Shown here: one piece after another, positions 1 through 7,247 of the stretch
Layout of the letters: each line of letters starts with the position of its first letter
How positions within the stretch are numbered: the stretch's first letter is position 1
Assembly (NCBI GenBank): GCA_964599835.1
Contig: CAZRHF010000101.1
Span: 1-8,521 of the forward strand
Reading direction: 5' to 3'
Length of the DNA: 8,521 nt
Origin: SFWF01 sp964599835
GTDB lineage: Bacteria > Bacillota > Clostridia > Oscillospirales > Acutalibacteraceae
Program-made: the position numbers and the translations under genes
The notes under the pieces: model-generated
What the model saw: the letters and a program-made list of their open reading frames with translations, nothing else
Told to the model about the DNA's origin: nothing
Database searches by the model: none

Positions 1-10
1 AACCCACTAT

Positions 11-40
11 GACACTTTCGGTTTTGAAAGTGTCTTTTTT
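11..40 (+). terminator. Intrinsic terminator of an upstream + strand gene outside the window
   Basis: A perfect 9-bp stem (GACACTTTC at 11-19 with GAAAGTGTC at 26-34) closes a 6-base loop and is followed directly by six T residues (35-40). This is a textbook Rho-independent terminator reading rightward. No + strand gene is visible before it, so it most likely ends a gene lying left of the window. Confidence 0.85.
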
Positions 41-49
41 GATTTATAG

Positions 50-90
50 AAAAAGCAAGGGAGACTACTTCTTTACGAAGTGTCTCCCTT
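50..90 (-). terminator. Intrinsic terminator of the GH20-GH3 operon
   Basis: Positions 57-71 pair with 77-90 to form a 14-bp stem with one bulged T (66) and a 5-base loop (72-76). Read on the - strand, the stem is followed by GC and then five T residues (54 down to 50). It starts 16 bases after the stop codon of the GH3 gene, so it should end the - strand operon. It stands tail-to-tail with the + strand terminator at 11-40. Confidence 0.85.
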
Positions 91-106
91 CGGGAAGAGT
101 TTTTAT

Positions 107-1684
107 TTACTTAAATTCAATATCAAACGGGAGGGTTCCCTTGGCTTCGCATTTACCTGCCAGGACGTCGATAGCGTGCTTCTGCGAATCGGGAATTAAA
201 TAACCGAATATCTTTCTGGAAACGTGATCGATATGCTTTAGGGCATAAGGATTACCGAAATGAACAACGGCCTGCAGCTTGCCCGAATCGGTCAGGGCGT
301 TGATTACCGATTCCGTGCGGCGGGTCAGACAGTCGGTTCCAAGATATGCCGAAGTGGTGCAGAAGGTCACGAAGACCACTTCTTCTGCCTTGGTTGCGGC
401 ACGAAGGACTCTGTCGTTATCTCCTGCCGAAGAAAACTCGGGAAGGAACTCAATCTCTGCATCGGGGAAATCTTCCCTGATCTTTGCCTCAATGTTTTTC
501 GGATAGTACCATTTTTCAACCGTTATCTCCTCCATAGGAGCATCGGCCTTAAAGCCAATTTCGGTGAGGACGATGAAGAGACGCTTTTTACTGTTATTAT
601 CGAGGGCGGCGGAAACCCCGTCGTCACAAACTGCGGTTATGCAGTCCTTGGCAAGATCGTTTAAGAGCCGTTCGTCCTCGGAAGTGAACTCGGTGGGATC
701 TTCGGGCTCTGTTCCGACAAACTGCTGAAGGGCAAGCACTCTGCGAACCGCTTCGTCAAGTCTTTCTTCGGTAAACATTCCGTCGCGGAAGTTTTTAAGA
801 AGCATTTCGTAGCAGTCCTTGACCGAGGTATTATAGTTAGGTAAAATGATGTCATTGCCTGCGGCTATCGCCATTCCGTAGATATTTTCCTCGCCGAACT
901 CCTGCAGAATTGCAAGCATTGCAAAGGAATCGGTGAAGAATACTCCGTCATATCCCATATCTCTGATGATACCGATAACCTTTTTAGAGAGAGATGCAGG
1001 ATAATCGGGGTCGATATCGGCATAGGTGCCGTGACCTACCATTATGGAGGGGAGCAGACCCTTTTCCCAAAGGTGAAGATAGGGTTTAAAATTATTCTTA
1101 ACAACCTCTTCCTCGGTTATTCTCAGTTTCGAACCGGTCATGTGGGAATCTCTGCCCTCGCCGGTGGGGCTTTTTGCTCCTCCGGGATAATGCTTACCAC
1201 AGGAGAAATAATGATTCTGATTATATACCCTTGCAATTTCCTCGGCAATTTCGGAAACTTTATCGGCGTTATCCGAAAGACAGCGATGCACCTTGCAGGG
1301 GCCGTCGTTGTGAAGTATGTCGATAACGGGACCCCAGGTGCCGTTGCAGTTGTCATTCTTCGCGTCGCGTACAACACCCTTTGCAAAGGCGCGGTAATAT
1401 TCCTTCTTTCCTGCGGCGGCAAGGGATACAAGGGGCACCTTGGGAAGCTTTGAGGTGGGATAGCCCGTTTCGGTATCGTTGACTATTATGATGGGATAGT
1501 CAGCCGCTTCCTTTACCTTTTTTGCAATTTCAGGTTTCCACGGAGGTGCCTGAATGGAGCCGAGAGCACGGCTTTTAACAAGCTCTAAAACGAACTCCAC
1601 ATCCTCGTCCCAGAATCTTCTGGCACAGAGTACCATACCTATTTTTTGTTCAACGGTTAAATCTTCAAGCTTTAAAAATTCCAT
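107..1684 (-). CDS. GH3 glycoside hydrolase, NagZ-type beta-N-acetylhexosaminidase-like
   Basis: This 525-residue protein resembles family GH3 enzymes of the NagZ branch, which release terminal beta-N-acetylglucosamine (hydrolysis or, in some members, phosphorolysis). The N-terminal TIM-barrel half carries KHYPG (164-168), a DSH motif (179-181) matching the Asp-His dyad that serves as acid/base in NagZ, MVGHGTY (215-221) and the expected nucleophile D252 in FFTDSF. The loop between KHYPG and DSH is 10 residues, about four longer than in typical NagZ. Residues from about 340 form a second domain, as in the two-domain Gram-positive enzymes rather than the roughly 340-residue Gram-negative ones. 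No signal peptide is visible, so it is probably cytoplasmic. The ATG has a strong AAGGAG site (1693-1698, 8-base spacing) that overlaps the stop codon of the GH20 gene, indicating an operon with coupled translation. Family is fairly certain; the exact substrate is not, and a peptidoglycan-recycling role is possible instead of glycan use. Confidence 0.87.
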   Translation of the reverse strand: MEFLKLEDLTVEQKIGMVLCARRFWDEDVEFVLELVKSRALGSIQAPPWKPEIAKKVKEAADYPIIIVNDTETGYPTSKLPKVPLVSLAAAGKKEYYRAFAKGVVRDAKNDNCNGTWGPVIDILHNDGPCKVHRCLSDNADKVSEIAEEIARVYNQNHYFSCGKHYPGGAKSPTGEGRDSHMTGSKLRITEEEVVKNNFKPYLHLWEKGLLPSIMVGHGTYADIDPDYPASLSKKVIGIIRDMGYDGVFFTDSFAMLAILQEFGEENIYGMAIAAGNDIILPNYNTSVKDCYEMLLKNFRDGMFTEERLDEAVRRVLALQQFVGTEPEDPTEFTSEDERLLNDLAKDCITAVCDDGVSAALDNNSKKRLFIVLTEIGFKADAPMEEITVEKWYYPKNIEAKIREDFPDAEIEFLPEFSSAGDNDRVLRAATKAEEVVFVTFCTTSAYLGTDCLTRRTESVINALTDSGKLQAVVHFGNPYALKHIDHVSRKIFGYLIPDSQKHAIDVLAGKCEAKGTLPFDIEFK

Positions 1685-1696
1685 AATATTTACTCC

Positions 1697-3325
1697 TTAT
1701 ACATGTTGGCTGAGGCCGTAGAAATTAAAGTGGGTGAGAGAGTTTACGGTTACCGCCTTGCCGTAGGAATTGGTTTTATAATCTTCCTCGCCGTGCTGAC
1801 GGATTATATCCTCTTCAAGCTCTTCAATACGGTCTATTCTGCCTTCGATATAATCCAGCAGACGGTCCTTGCAGTCGAGAAGGCGCTGCTTCATACCGCC
1901 CAGTCTGACCGACTGAACCTCGAAGCCGTTGCCCTTGCGCTCCTTATACCACACCTCACGGAAGGCATCGTAAAACACGCAGGCGCGGCGGTGGGTCTCC
2001 TCATAGTCGGAAACTATCTTTTTAAGCGTCTCCTTATCCCCTGCCTTATATGCGGCGCGAGTGCGGACGCCAAGATCGAAACGGATCTGAATAAGCTCGG
2101 TCAGCGCCTTTGCCGAACGGAAGAGATATCCGTATTCGGGATGGTCACAGAATTCGGAAAGCTCCTTTGAATACTGCCCGTATCTCTCGTTAAAGTCGGT
2201 AAGGTCATCGAAAACAAGGTCGTCGTAGATGCCCATAAAGGGGTCGTTATAAATAACGGGCTTTGCGGAGTTAAAGTTAAAAAGCTTGCCGTGATAGCAA
2301 ACGGGATAGTCCAGCTTTGCAAGGTCCTGCATTTTAAAGCCGAAAAGGTCGAAGAAATTCTTTTCAATTTCTGCCATATCTTCTATGCCGTTAAAGAGCT
2401 GTGCAGCGTAGAAGAAGGCAGGAAGACAAGACCAGACCGAGCATTCTCCGCCGTCGTCTCCCCAGTAGGTCACGACGAGCCAATCAACATCGTGTCTGCG
2501 GGCGGCGGTAACACCCGTCTTCATCCACTTATAGGCACAGTAGTTATGAGGGGTGAAGCCCGACCAGGAATCCACCGAGGTGGCGTAGGACATTGGTGCG
2601 CCGAAGCGTTTTGCCGCCTCGAAGGTTCCGTCTACCTCGCTTTCAAGGGGGAAATAGTTCCAATAGCCGAAGATAGAATTTTTCGGGAACATTGCGGCGA
2701 CCTCCGGGGTTATGAGATCGGGATTGCTGACAACGCCCCACTTTCCGCCTGCATAGTCGAAGAACATATCGGAGGAAAGCTTGGGGGTGAAGCCGTATTT
2801 ATGAACGATATCCACTACCTTTTTCATATGGCGTTCGAATATCTTCTTGGCAGGCTCATAGCCGTATTTATCAAGATGTTTGCCTCTGCCGAGAACCCAG
2901 GACTCGTCACATCCGACGCAAAGGATATCGGAGCTATACACTTCGCGCATAGTCTTGACCATATTCTCGATAAACTCGTAGGTCTTGGGCTCATCCACAA
3001 GGAGGGTGTTCCCCATATCGTGAATGTCGCTGAACTCCTTCCAGCGGAAGATGTGCTCGATGTGAGCAAGGGCCTCGATAACGGGAATAAGTGTGATTCC
3101 GTGTTCCTCTCCGTAGGCCACAAGGTCTTTAAGCTCCGCTATAGAATACCGTCCTCTCATATAGCCGAACTTGGGATATTCAGGCATTTCAAAGAGGTCC
3201 TCGTGATAAATTACCATAGCGTTATATCCCATTTTTGCGGTAACGTCCATAAGCTTTTTGAGTTGTTCCGGCTTTAAAACAGAGTTTCGTGAAACGTCAA
3301 TGCTGGTAGCAAGTATTCTTTCCAT
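1697..3325 (-). CDS. GH20 family glycosidase (beta-N-acetylhexosaminidase-like)
   Basis: This 542-residue protein looks like a single-barrel GH20 enzyme, a family that removes terminal GlcNAc or GalNAc by substrate-assisted catalysis. Visible marks are IPVIEALAHIEH (80-91, equivalent to the barrel strand ending in the active-site His), the catalytic Asp-Glu pair D140-E141 in LCVGCDESW, SSDMF (185-189) and YWGDDGGE (287-294), followed by a helical C-terminal third. No signal peptide or membrane segment is seen, so it should be cytoplasmic. An in-frame ATG at 3391 would add 22 residues, but the ATG at 3325 is chosen because AGGAAG (3332-3337) sits 6 bases upstream and because the promoter's predicted start lies downstream of 3391. 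It is the first gene of a two-gene operon with the GH3 enzyme 12 bases downstream. It is divergent from an AraC-type gene, the probable regulator. Linkage and sugar specificity cannot be read from the sequence. Confidence 0.87.
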   Translation of the reverse strand: MERILATSIDVSRNSVLKPEQLKKLMDVTAKMGYNAMVIYHEDLFEMPEYPKFGYMRGRYSIAELKDLVAYGEEHGITLIPVIEALAHIEHIFRWKEFSDIHDMGNTLLVDEPKTYEFIENMVKTMREVYSSDILCVGCDESWVLGRGKHLDKYGYEPAKKIFERHMKKVVDIVHKYGFTPKLSSDMFFDYAGGKWGVVSNPDLITPEVAAMFPKNSIFGYWNYFPLESEVDGTFEAAKRFGAPMSYATSVDSWSGFTPHNYCAYKWMKTGVTAARRHDVDWLVVTYWGDDGGECSVWSCLPAFFYAAQLFNGIEDMAEIEKNFFDLFGFKMQDLAKLDYPVCYHGKLFNFNSAKPVIYNDPFMGIYDDLVFDDLTDFNERYGQYSKELSEFCDHPEYGYLFRSAKALTELIQIRFDLGVRTRAAYKAGDKETLKKIVSDYEETHRRACVFYDAFREVWYKERKGNGFEVQSVRLGGMKQRLLDCKDRLLDYIEGRIDRIEELEEDIIRQHGEEDYKTNSYGKAVTVNSLTHFNFYGLSQHV

Positions 3326-3342
3326 TTTGATCTTCCTTTCGG

Positions 3343-3371
3343 TTGACATTGCTTTATTGTCATTATATAAT
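3343..3371 (+). promoter_or_regulatory. Perfect-consensus sigma-A promoter for the first AraC-type gene
   Basis: TTGACA (3343-3348), a 17-base spacer and TATAAT (3366-3371) match the housekeeping consensus exactly. Transcription would start near 3378, leaving a leader of about 55 bases before the ATG at 3433. The -35 box lies only 18 bases upstream of the GH20 start codon, inside that operon's leader. Confidence 0.85.
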
Positions 3372-3391
3372 ATACAAAAGACGCAATTCAA
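3362..3391 (-). promoter_or_regulatory. Probable promoter of the GH20-GH3 operon, overlapping the divergent promoter
   Basis: On the - strand, TTGAAT (3391-3386) is followed by an 18-base spacer and TATAAT (3367-3362). The start would be near 3355, giving a leader of about 30 bases with the AGGAAG ribosome site. The -10 box overlaps that of the + strand promoter inside the palindrome ATTATATAAT (3362-3371), so polymerase probably cannot occupy both at once. Confidence 0.6.
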
Positions 3392-3432
3392 CTATATATA
3401 TTGATATTTTTTAACACAATATTGAGGTTTTT

Positions 3433-4242
3433 ATGACAAAAGCAAAATTTGAAAGCGGAAGCTTTTTTTCGGAAGGTCAGATCTTTTTTGATAAACGACG
3501 CTGCCGCGCAGGGCTTTCCAGCACGGTGAACTGGCACGATCACATTGAAATACTGTATTTCATTGACGGAACGGGGACGGCATTTCTTGAGGACAGACAG
3601 TATCCCATTCTCCCCGAAACTCTTATCGCAGTGGGTCCTCAGACCATACACTCCATTACTGGCGAGACCGAATGCCCCTATTACATCATTTTTATCCACC
3701 AAAGCTTTTTCCTGCAAAACGGAATCGACCCCGATTCCCTTTTTCTTCCCGAGTACACGGTCGGTGATAAAAGGCTGAAAGATATTTTTGAAGAACTGTA
3801 TAAAGCATCAAAGCTTGACCCTTTTAAGCAGGCAAGAATCAACGCCGAGGCACTAAGGCTCGTTTTATATCTATGCGACACTTATTCTTCGGCGGCGAAA
3901 GACGGCAAGCGGCAATCCCGCACCTTTGGGCGGGCAAAGGAGGTTATCACCTTTCTTAAAAAGAACTATGACCGGCCCCTTACCCTTGACGAGATAGCAA
4001 CCGAAATGAATGTAAATAAATATCAACTCTCAAGAGATTTCAAGCAGTGCACCAACATCAGCATTTTTGAGTTTTTAAATTCTCACCGCTGTAATGAAGC
4101 AAAAAAACTGATCTGTCAGGGCTACACCGTATCCGAGGCGGCGTTTGTCTGCGGTTTTGAAAACCTTTCCTATTTTTCGAGAACCTATAAAAAGTATATT
4201 GGCGTGCTCCCCTGCGAAACCAAGCAAAATGACAGAAAATAA
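3433..4242 (+). CDS. AraC-family transcriptional regulator, divergent from GH20-GH3
   Basis: This 269-residue protein has the usual AraC layout for sugar regulators. An N-terminal cupin-like sensor (about 20-95) contains WHDHIEILYFIDGTGTA (34-50) and ends near PQTIHSI. A helical linker follows, and a C-terminal DNA-binding region (about 165-265) has two helix-turn-helix units, around LTLDEIATEMNVNKYQLSR (183-201) and VSEAAFVCGFENLSYFSRTYKK (232-253). The last segment departs from the usual ISPxxYR ending (it reads IGVLPCET). The start ATG has GAGG (3424-3427) 5 bases upstream. Its gene faces away from the GH20-GH3 operon across a promoter overlap, so the likely role is to sense a glycan or sugar and control that operon. 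The effector is unknown, and activation rather than repression is a family-based guess. Confidence 0.9.
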   Translation: MTKAKFESGSFFSEGQIFFDKRRCRAGLSSTVNWHDHIEILYFIDGTGTAFLEDRQYPILPETLIAVGPQTIHSITGETECPYYIIFIHQSFFLQNGIDPDSLFLPEYTVGDKRLKDIFEELYKASKLDPFKQARINAEALRLVLYLCDTYSSAAKDGKRQSRTFGRAKEVITFLKKNYDRPLTLDEIATEMNVNKYQLSRDFKQCTNISIFEFLNSHRCNEAKKLICQGYTVSEAAFVCGFENLSYFSRTYKKYIGVLPCETKQNDRK

Positions 4243-4243
4243 T

Positions 4244-4279
4244 TAAGAGCTGTCTCACAGTTTACTGAGACAGCTCTTA
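4244..4279. terminator. Bidirectional terminator between the two modules
   Basis: A perfect 14-bp inverted repeat (4244-4257 with 4266-4279, core AAGAGCTGTCTCA) encloses an 8-base loop. It begins one base after the AraC-type stop codon and ends just before the stop codon (4282-4284) of the opposing - strand gene. Flanks on both sides are AT-rich but have no long unbroken T run, so termination strength is uncertain, although placement between two converging genes is ideal. Confidence 0.8.
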
Positions 4280-4281
4280 TA

Positions 4282-4810
4282 TTATTTAAGAAATTCCTCC
4301 GCCGAGCCGAGTCTTATTTCAGACTCGCATTCTTTCGGTACGAAGACCTTTATATCTTCCATTTTTCCTTTTACCGAAAACCGAACGATCGCATCCTCGG
4401 AAAGAGAATACTCTCCCGCCTTGTGTATGATATTGCAATCCCTGCTGAAGGTCTGTCCCATTTCTTCTGCTCTTTCAGAATCCATCACAAGAAAGTTTCC
4501 TTCTTTTTCATACACGTATACGGCAAAATCACTCTCGCAGGATATTACCGCAGGTGAAGGCAAATAAATGAATTCTTCATTAGACTGAAAACCGTTAAAA
4601 TTTACCACCCGCTATTATCCACGCTATTCTGTGATGAGTTATCCTCCGATGAAGAGACTGTTGCGGAAATCTCGGATCCGAGTGCTTGCTCGGTTTTCGA
4701 ATCGGCGCTTTGGGACGGTTTTTCATCCGACACTGTTTTTGTGCTTTCTCCGCAAGCGGAAAAAGCACAGATAAGTAATACGCTCAGAAGTATCAAAGTA
4801 ATTTTTTCAT
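4282..4810 (-). pseudogene. Small lipoprotein gene interrupted by two apparent one-base frameshifts
   Basis: A well-placed start (ATG at 4810, with GGAG 6 bases upstream) enters Met-Lys-Lys but meets a TGA after five codons. One extra A in the A6 tract (4802-4807) would join it to a clear lipoprotein signal peptide (MKKITLILLSV..., lipobox FSAC, acylated Cys20) and a Ser-rich linker. That frame ends in TAA at about 4602, while the next frame is open from 4608 to 4282. One extra G near the GGG at 4608-4610 would join them. The second frame has a TAG just one codon before its GTG, which limits the join to a few bases. The repaired protein would be 176 residues: lipoprotein signal, about 47-residue disordered linker, then a roughly 108-residue beta-rich domain that I do not recognise. 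It lies 17 bases after the GH95-like gene and is probably in its operon. A sequencing error or two separate small genes are the alternatives. Confidence 0.7.
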
Positions 4811-4827
4811 AGAAAACTCCAAATATT

Positions 4828-7098
4828 TTATAATACTATACACGCAGAAACTTCTGCAGTCAGTTCAACATTTACCGACTTACCTGCTTTTCTGTTGTAG
4901 ATCGATATCATCTTATCCGATTTTGACCTAAGCTCTACAGCGACTGATCTTTCATTCCATTCAAGCCTTTCGATTTCGCAACCGCATTTTGTAAGTATTC
5001 CTCTGATTTCTCCTTTTGAGAAGGGGCAAGCAGGCAGAAGTTCAATACCGTGCTCGTCAGATGCCACAATACTTTGAATAAGAACGGTAGGCAGGGTATG
5101 ACAAACATCGGTACAAAAGACCCTCTGATCCCTATAATGGGCGCTTGCCAGGGTATCGAAAAAGAAGTCTGTCTGAACGAATTCCAGAAGTTTAGCCGAC
5201 AAAGAGGTCGTATTATTTACACCTGCGGCAATAAGCGCGGCGTGAAGCAGACCGTGACCTGCGCCCTGATATACAAAGCCATCCTTGCACTCAAGCGTCT
5301 TTGCTGCGGCATCAAATACGGTCTTGTCAGCTTCGGGAGTAATAAACCTATAAGGCCATACCCCCATAAGCCCACTGCAATGACGGTGATAATGGTCGTT
5401 GTTAAGACCCTCATACGCCCATTCCCCAAGGCTTCCGTCCTCTTCAATTTTGTAATTTGGAAGAAGCTCAAGCTGTTTTTTCCAGTATTTTATCCTGTCC
5501 TCGTCTTCACCGATGGCGATACCGCAGGTAATAAGCGATCTGAACACAAACCGTGCACCTTCAATATCGAAAAGAGAGTTATTTACAAGGGAATAGGGCA
5601 CGCCTTTAGGCCTGTTTTCGGGTGAGATTGAGCCTGCAAAGAGATATTTGCCGTTACTATCCTTAAGTTTTAAGAAATCTTCATAGAAATCAGCCATTTC
5701 AAGAAGATAGGGATAAAGCCTGTTTCTTAAAAAATCCGTATCTTCTGTTGCGGTATAATATTCATAGAAGGGATAGAGCAACCAGGATATTTCGCCGGTT
5801 ACGTAGTGATACGGATAAAAATAATCGCTGAGTCCCGAGATAAGCCCTGAGCTTTCACCCGGAGTATTTCCGCCTCCGATCATACCGCGGCAACCAAGCA
5901 GTTTTTTGGCTATAGTTCTGAAATCCTCCGCCCAGCAGTCAAACAGATAGAAATAACCCTCCATCATATCTGACATATTACCGATTATTCCTCCCGAGCA
6001 CTGGAGGTTAAAGTTTGCATCAAGATGGAAAAATCCGTCCCAGCCTACATTGCAGTCTCCCGTCCATAAGCCTAAAAGGTCCGGAGCACCTTTAGAATCG
6101 CAACAGGAGATAAAATGATATCTTCCTGCATAAAAGAGTCTTTCGTACATATCGGGAAGAAGACGCTCGGTCTTCTTCTGGGCAGAAATAAGCTCAGTAT
6201 TTGTAAGCTCGCTCATTTCGCCCTTAAGGCTCAGAGAGACTCTTTCAAATATTTCTCGGTGCGCCTTTGCGTGTCGGGCAAATAATACTTCGTAATTATC
6301 ACTTACTTCATCTATTCGGCTTTTCAAAACACTGCCGAAACAGGTTTCGCAGTTTTCGTCATATCGGTCACAATATGAATAGACCGTAATGCTGTCGGCA
6401 TTCTCTACGCTTAATATGTCACCTTCGGCTTTGATATTTCCGCCGTCGGCAGATACCCTGGCGTAACCCTCATATCCTGTTCCTTTACTGCTTTGGCTGT
6501 ATTTTACGGTTATTCCAAAGCTCATTCCGTCGGCATACGGGCAGGCCTGCATCTCCTCAGGAAAATGCATTTCCTCTTTAAGCTCCATTTTCAGCTGACA
6601 GGTGAGACAGCCTTTGGGTGCAATAATTTTTGTAACGACTACACCGTCGGTACGGGAGACAAAGCTTTTTCTTACCCACTCTCCCCTGCTATCCCGCCAT
6701 TTTACGGTAATTTCGCCCGTAGAATAGTCACAGGTTCTGACATACTCGGTGTAGTTATCGGGAGTAATATCGGTCTTCAGAGAAAATCCGGGATGTTTCT
6801 GGCCTTCTCCGCCATCCTTCCAACCCGTCGTTGTATTTGCAAGGTCGTTTGCCTTCTTCCAGTCACCGCTCGCACAGGCATTGCGGATGGCTTCAATATT
6901 ATCTTTATCGACGGTGTCAAAGCTGCGTTTGGTATCGCGAGCCAGATAAAATCTTCTGTGACAATAGACGGTGTGGTTTTCATAAGGGTTGCAAAGCTCT
7001 ATAATACCTACACGACCGTTTCCCGCAAGATATCCGCTTGTCCAGTTTTCGTAGCTTCCTGCCGGCTCTTTGAGCACGCTCCTTAAATTATTACCCAT
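4828..7098 (-). CDS. GH95-like glycosidase (alpha-L-fucosidase/galactosidase superfamily)
   Basis: This 756-residue protein follows the GH95 plan: an N-terminal beta-domain with LAGNGRVG (24-31), then an alpha/alpha-barrel and a C-terminal beta-domain. GH95 enzymes are inverting and cleave mainly alpha-1,2-fucose, some L-galactose. Residues matching the known catalytic set are N362 and N364 (LDANFNLQ), E494 in SPEN (492-495, general acid) and D664 in FCTDVCH; a typical HRHCSGL follows at 571-577. The usual LQMNYWP segment is replaced by LQCSGGI, so this is a divergent member and its substrate may differ. No signal peptide is seen, implying a cytoplasmic enzyme acting on imported oligosaccharides. 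An ATG at 7131 would add 11 residues, but the ATG at 7098 has a strong GAGGTG (7105-7110) 6 bases upstream and is preferred. It leads the - strand operon with the lipoprotein gene and is divergent from a second AraC-type gene. Confidence 0.83.
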   Translation of the reverse strand: MGNNLRSVLKEPAGSYENWTSGYLAGNGRVGIIELCNPYENHTVYCHRRFYLARDTKRSFDTVDKDNIEAIRNACASGDWKKANDLANTTTGWKDGGEGQKHPGFSLKTDITPDNYTEYVRTCDYSTGEITVKWRDSRGEWVRKSFVSRTDGVVVTKIIAPKGCLTCQLKMELKEEMHFPEEMQACPYADGMSFGITVKYSQSSKGTGYEGYARVSADGGNIKAEGDILSVENADSITVYSYCDRYDENCETCFGSVLKSRIDEVSDNYEVLFARHAKAHREIFERVSLSLKGEMSELTNTELISAQKKTERLLPDMYERLFYAGRYHFISCCDSKGAPDLLGLWTGDCNVGWDGFFHLDANFNLQCSGGIIGNMSDMMEGYFYLFDCWAEDFRTIAKKLLGCRGMIGGGNTPGESSGLISGLSDYFYPYHYVTGEISWLLYPFYEYYTATEDTDFLRNRLYPYLLEMADFYEDFLKLKDSNGKYLFAGSISPENRPKGVPYSLVNNSLFDIEGARFVFRSLITCGIAIGEDEDRIKYWKKQLELLPNYKIEEDGSLGEWAYEGLNNDHYHRHCSGLMGVWPYRFITPEADKTVFDAAAKTLECKDGFVYQGAGHGLLHAALIAAGVNNTTSLSAKLLEFVQTDFFFDTLASAHYRDQRVFCTDVCHTLPTVLIQSIVASDEHGIELLPACPFSKGEIRGILTKCGCEIERLEWNERSVAVELRSKSDKMISIYNRKAGKSVNVELTAEVSACIVL

Positions 7099-7113
7099 AT
7101 CGTTCACCTCGTT

Positions 7114-7128
7114 TTGAGTATAACTCAA
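7114..7128. repeat. Palindrome just upstream of the GH95-like ribosome binding site
   Basis: TTGAGT-ATA-ACTCAA is a perfect 6-3-6 inverted repeat located 4 to 18 bases upstream of the GAGGTG site of the GH95-like gene. It could be a regulator operator or a short mRNA hairpin that affects ribosome access. The sequence alone does not separate these, and chance occurrence in AT-rich DNA is possible. Confidence 0.4.
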
Positions 7129-7187
7129 CATTGCCGAGAATTTCTTGCTTATTTCAATGATAAAGTTTGCAAATATTCAGATTTATA

Positions 7188-7216
7188 TTGACCAATCAGA
7201 GGTTTAAGCCTATACT
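7188..7216 (+). promoter_or_regulatory. Sigma-A promoter of the second AraC-type gene
   Basis: TTGACC (7188-7193), a 17-base spacer and TATACT (7211-7216) each match the consensus at five of six bases. Transcription would start near 7223, about 25 bases before the ATG at 7248. No equally good promoter is seen facing the GH95-like gene in the 150-base gap: a TATCAT at 7162-7157 (- strand) lacks a recognisable -35, which would fit an activator-dependent promoter. Confidence 0.72.
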
Positions 7217-7247
7217 TATATCGTAGAAATATGAAAGGAATATTCTT

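Noticed and set aside
9..203. A short + strand open frame at the left edge
   Set aside because: It runs through two terminator hairpins and into the antisense of the GH3 gene, so it is not a real gene.
2291..3277. A 328-residue open frame on the + strand opposite the GH20 gene
   Set aside because: It lies wholly antisense to a gene with recognisable GH20 motifs, has no ribosome binding site of note and shows no domain. It is explained by codon bias of the GH20 gene.
4282..4608. An independent GTG-started 108-residue gene
   Set aside because: There is no ribosome binding site before the GTG, and its reading frame fits as the C-terminal part of the upstream lipoprotein after a one-base shift.
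4602..4610. Programmed -1 ribosomal frameshifting in the lipoprotein gene
   Set aside because: No X XXY YYZ slippery heptamer is present in the short window where the shift must occur, so a missing base is the simpler reading.
5050..5625. A 191-residue + strand open frame opposite the GH95-like gene
   Set aside because: It is antisense to the region holding the catalytic motifs SPEN and HRH, and its translation shows no recognisable features.
7117..7122. TATACT on the - strand as a -10 box for the GH95-like gene
   Set aside because: The transcript would begin at the ribosome binding site itself, and no -35 is found. The bases are part of the palindrome instead.
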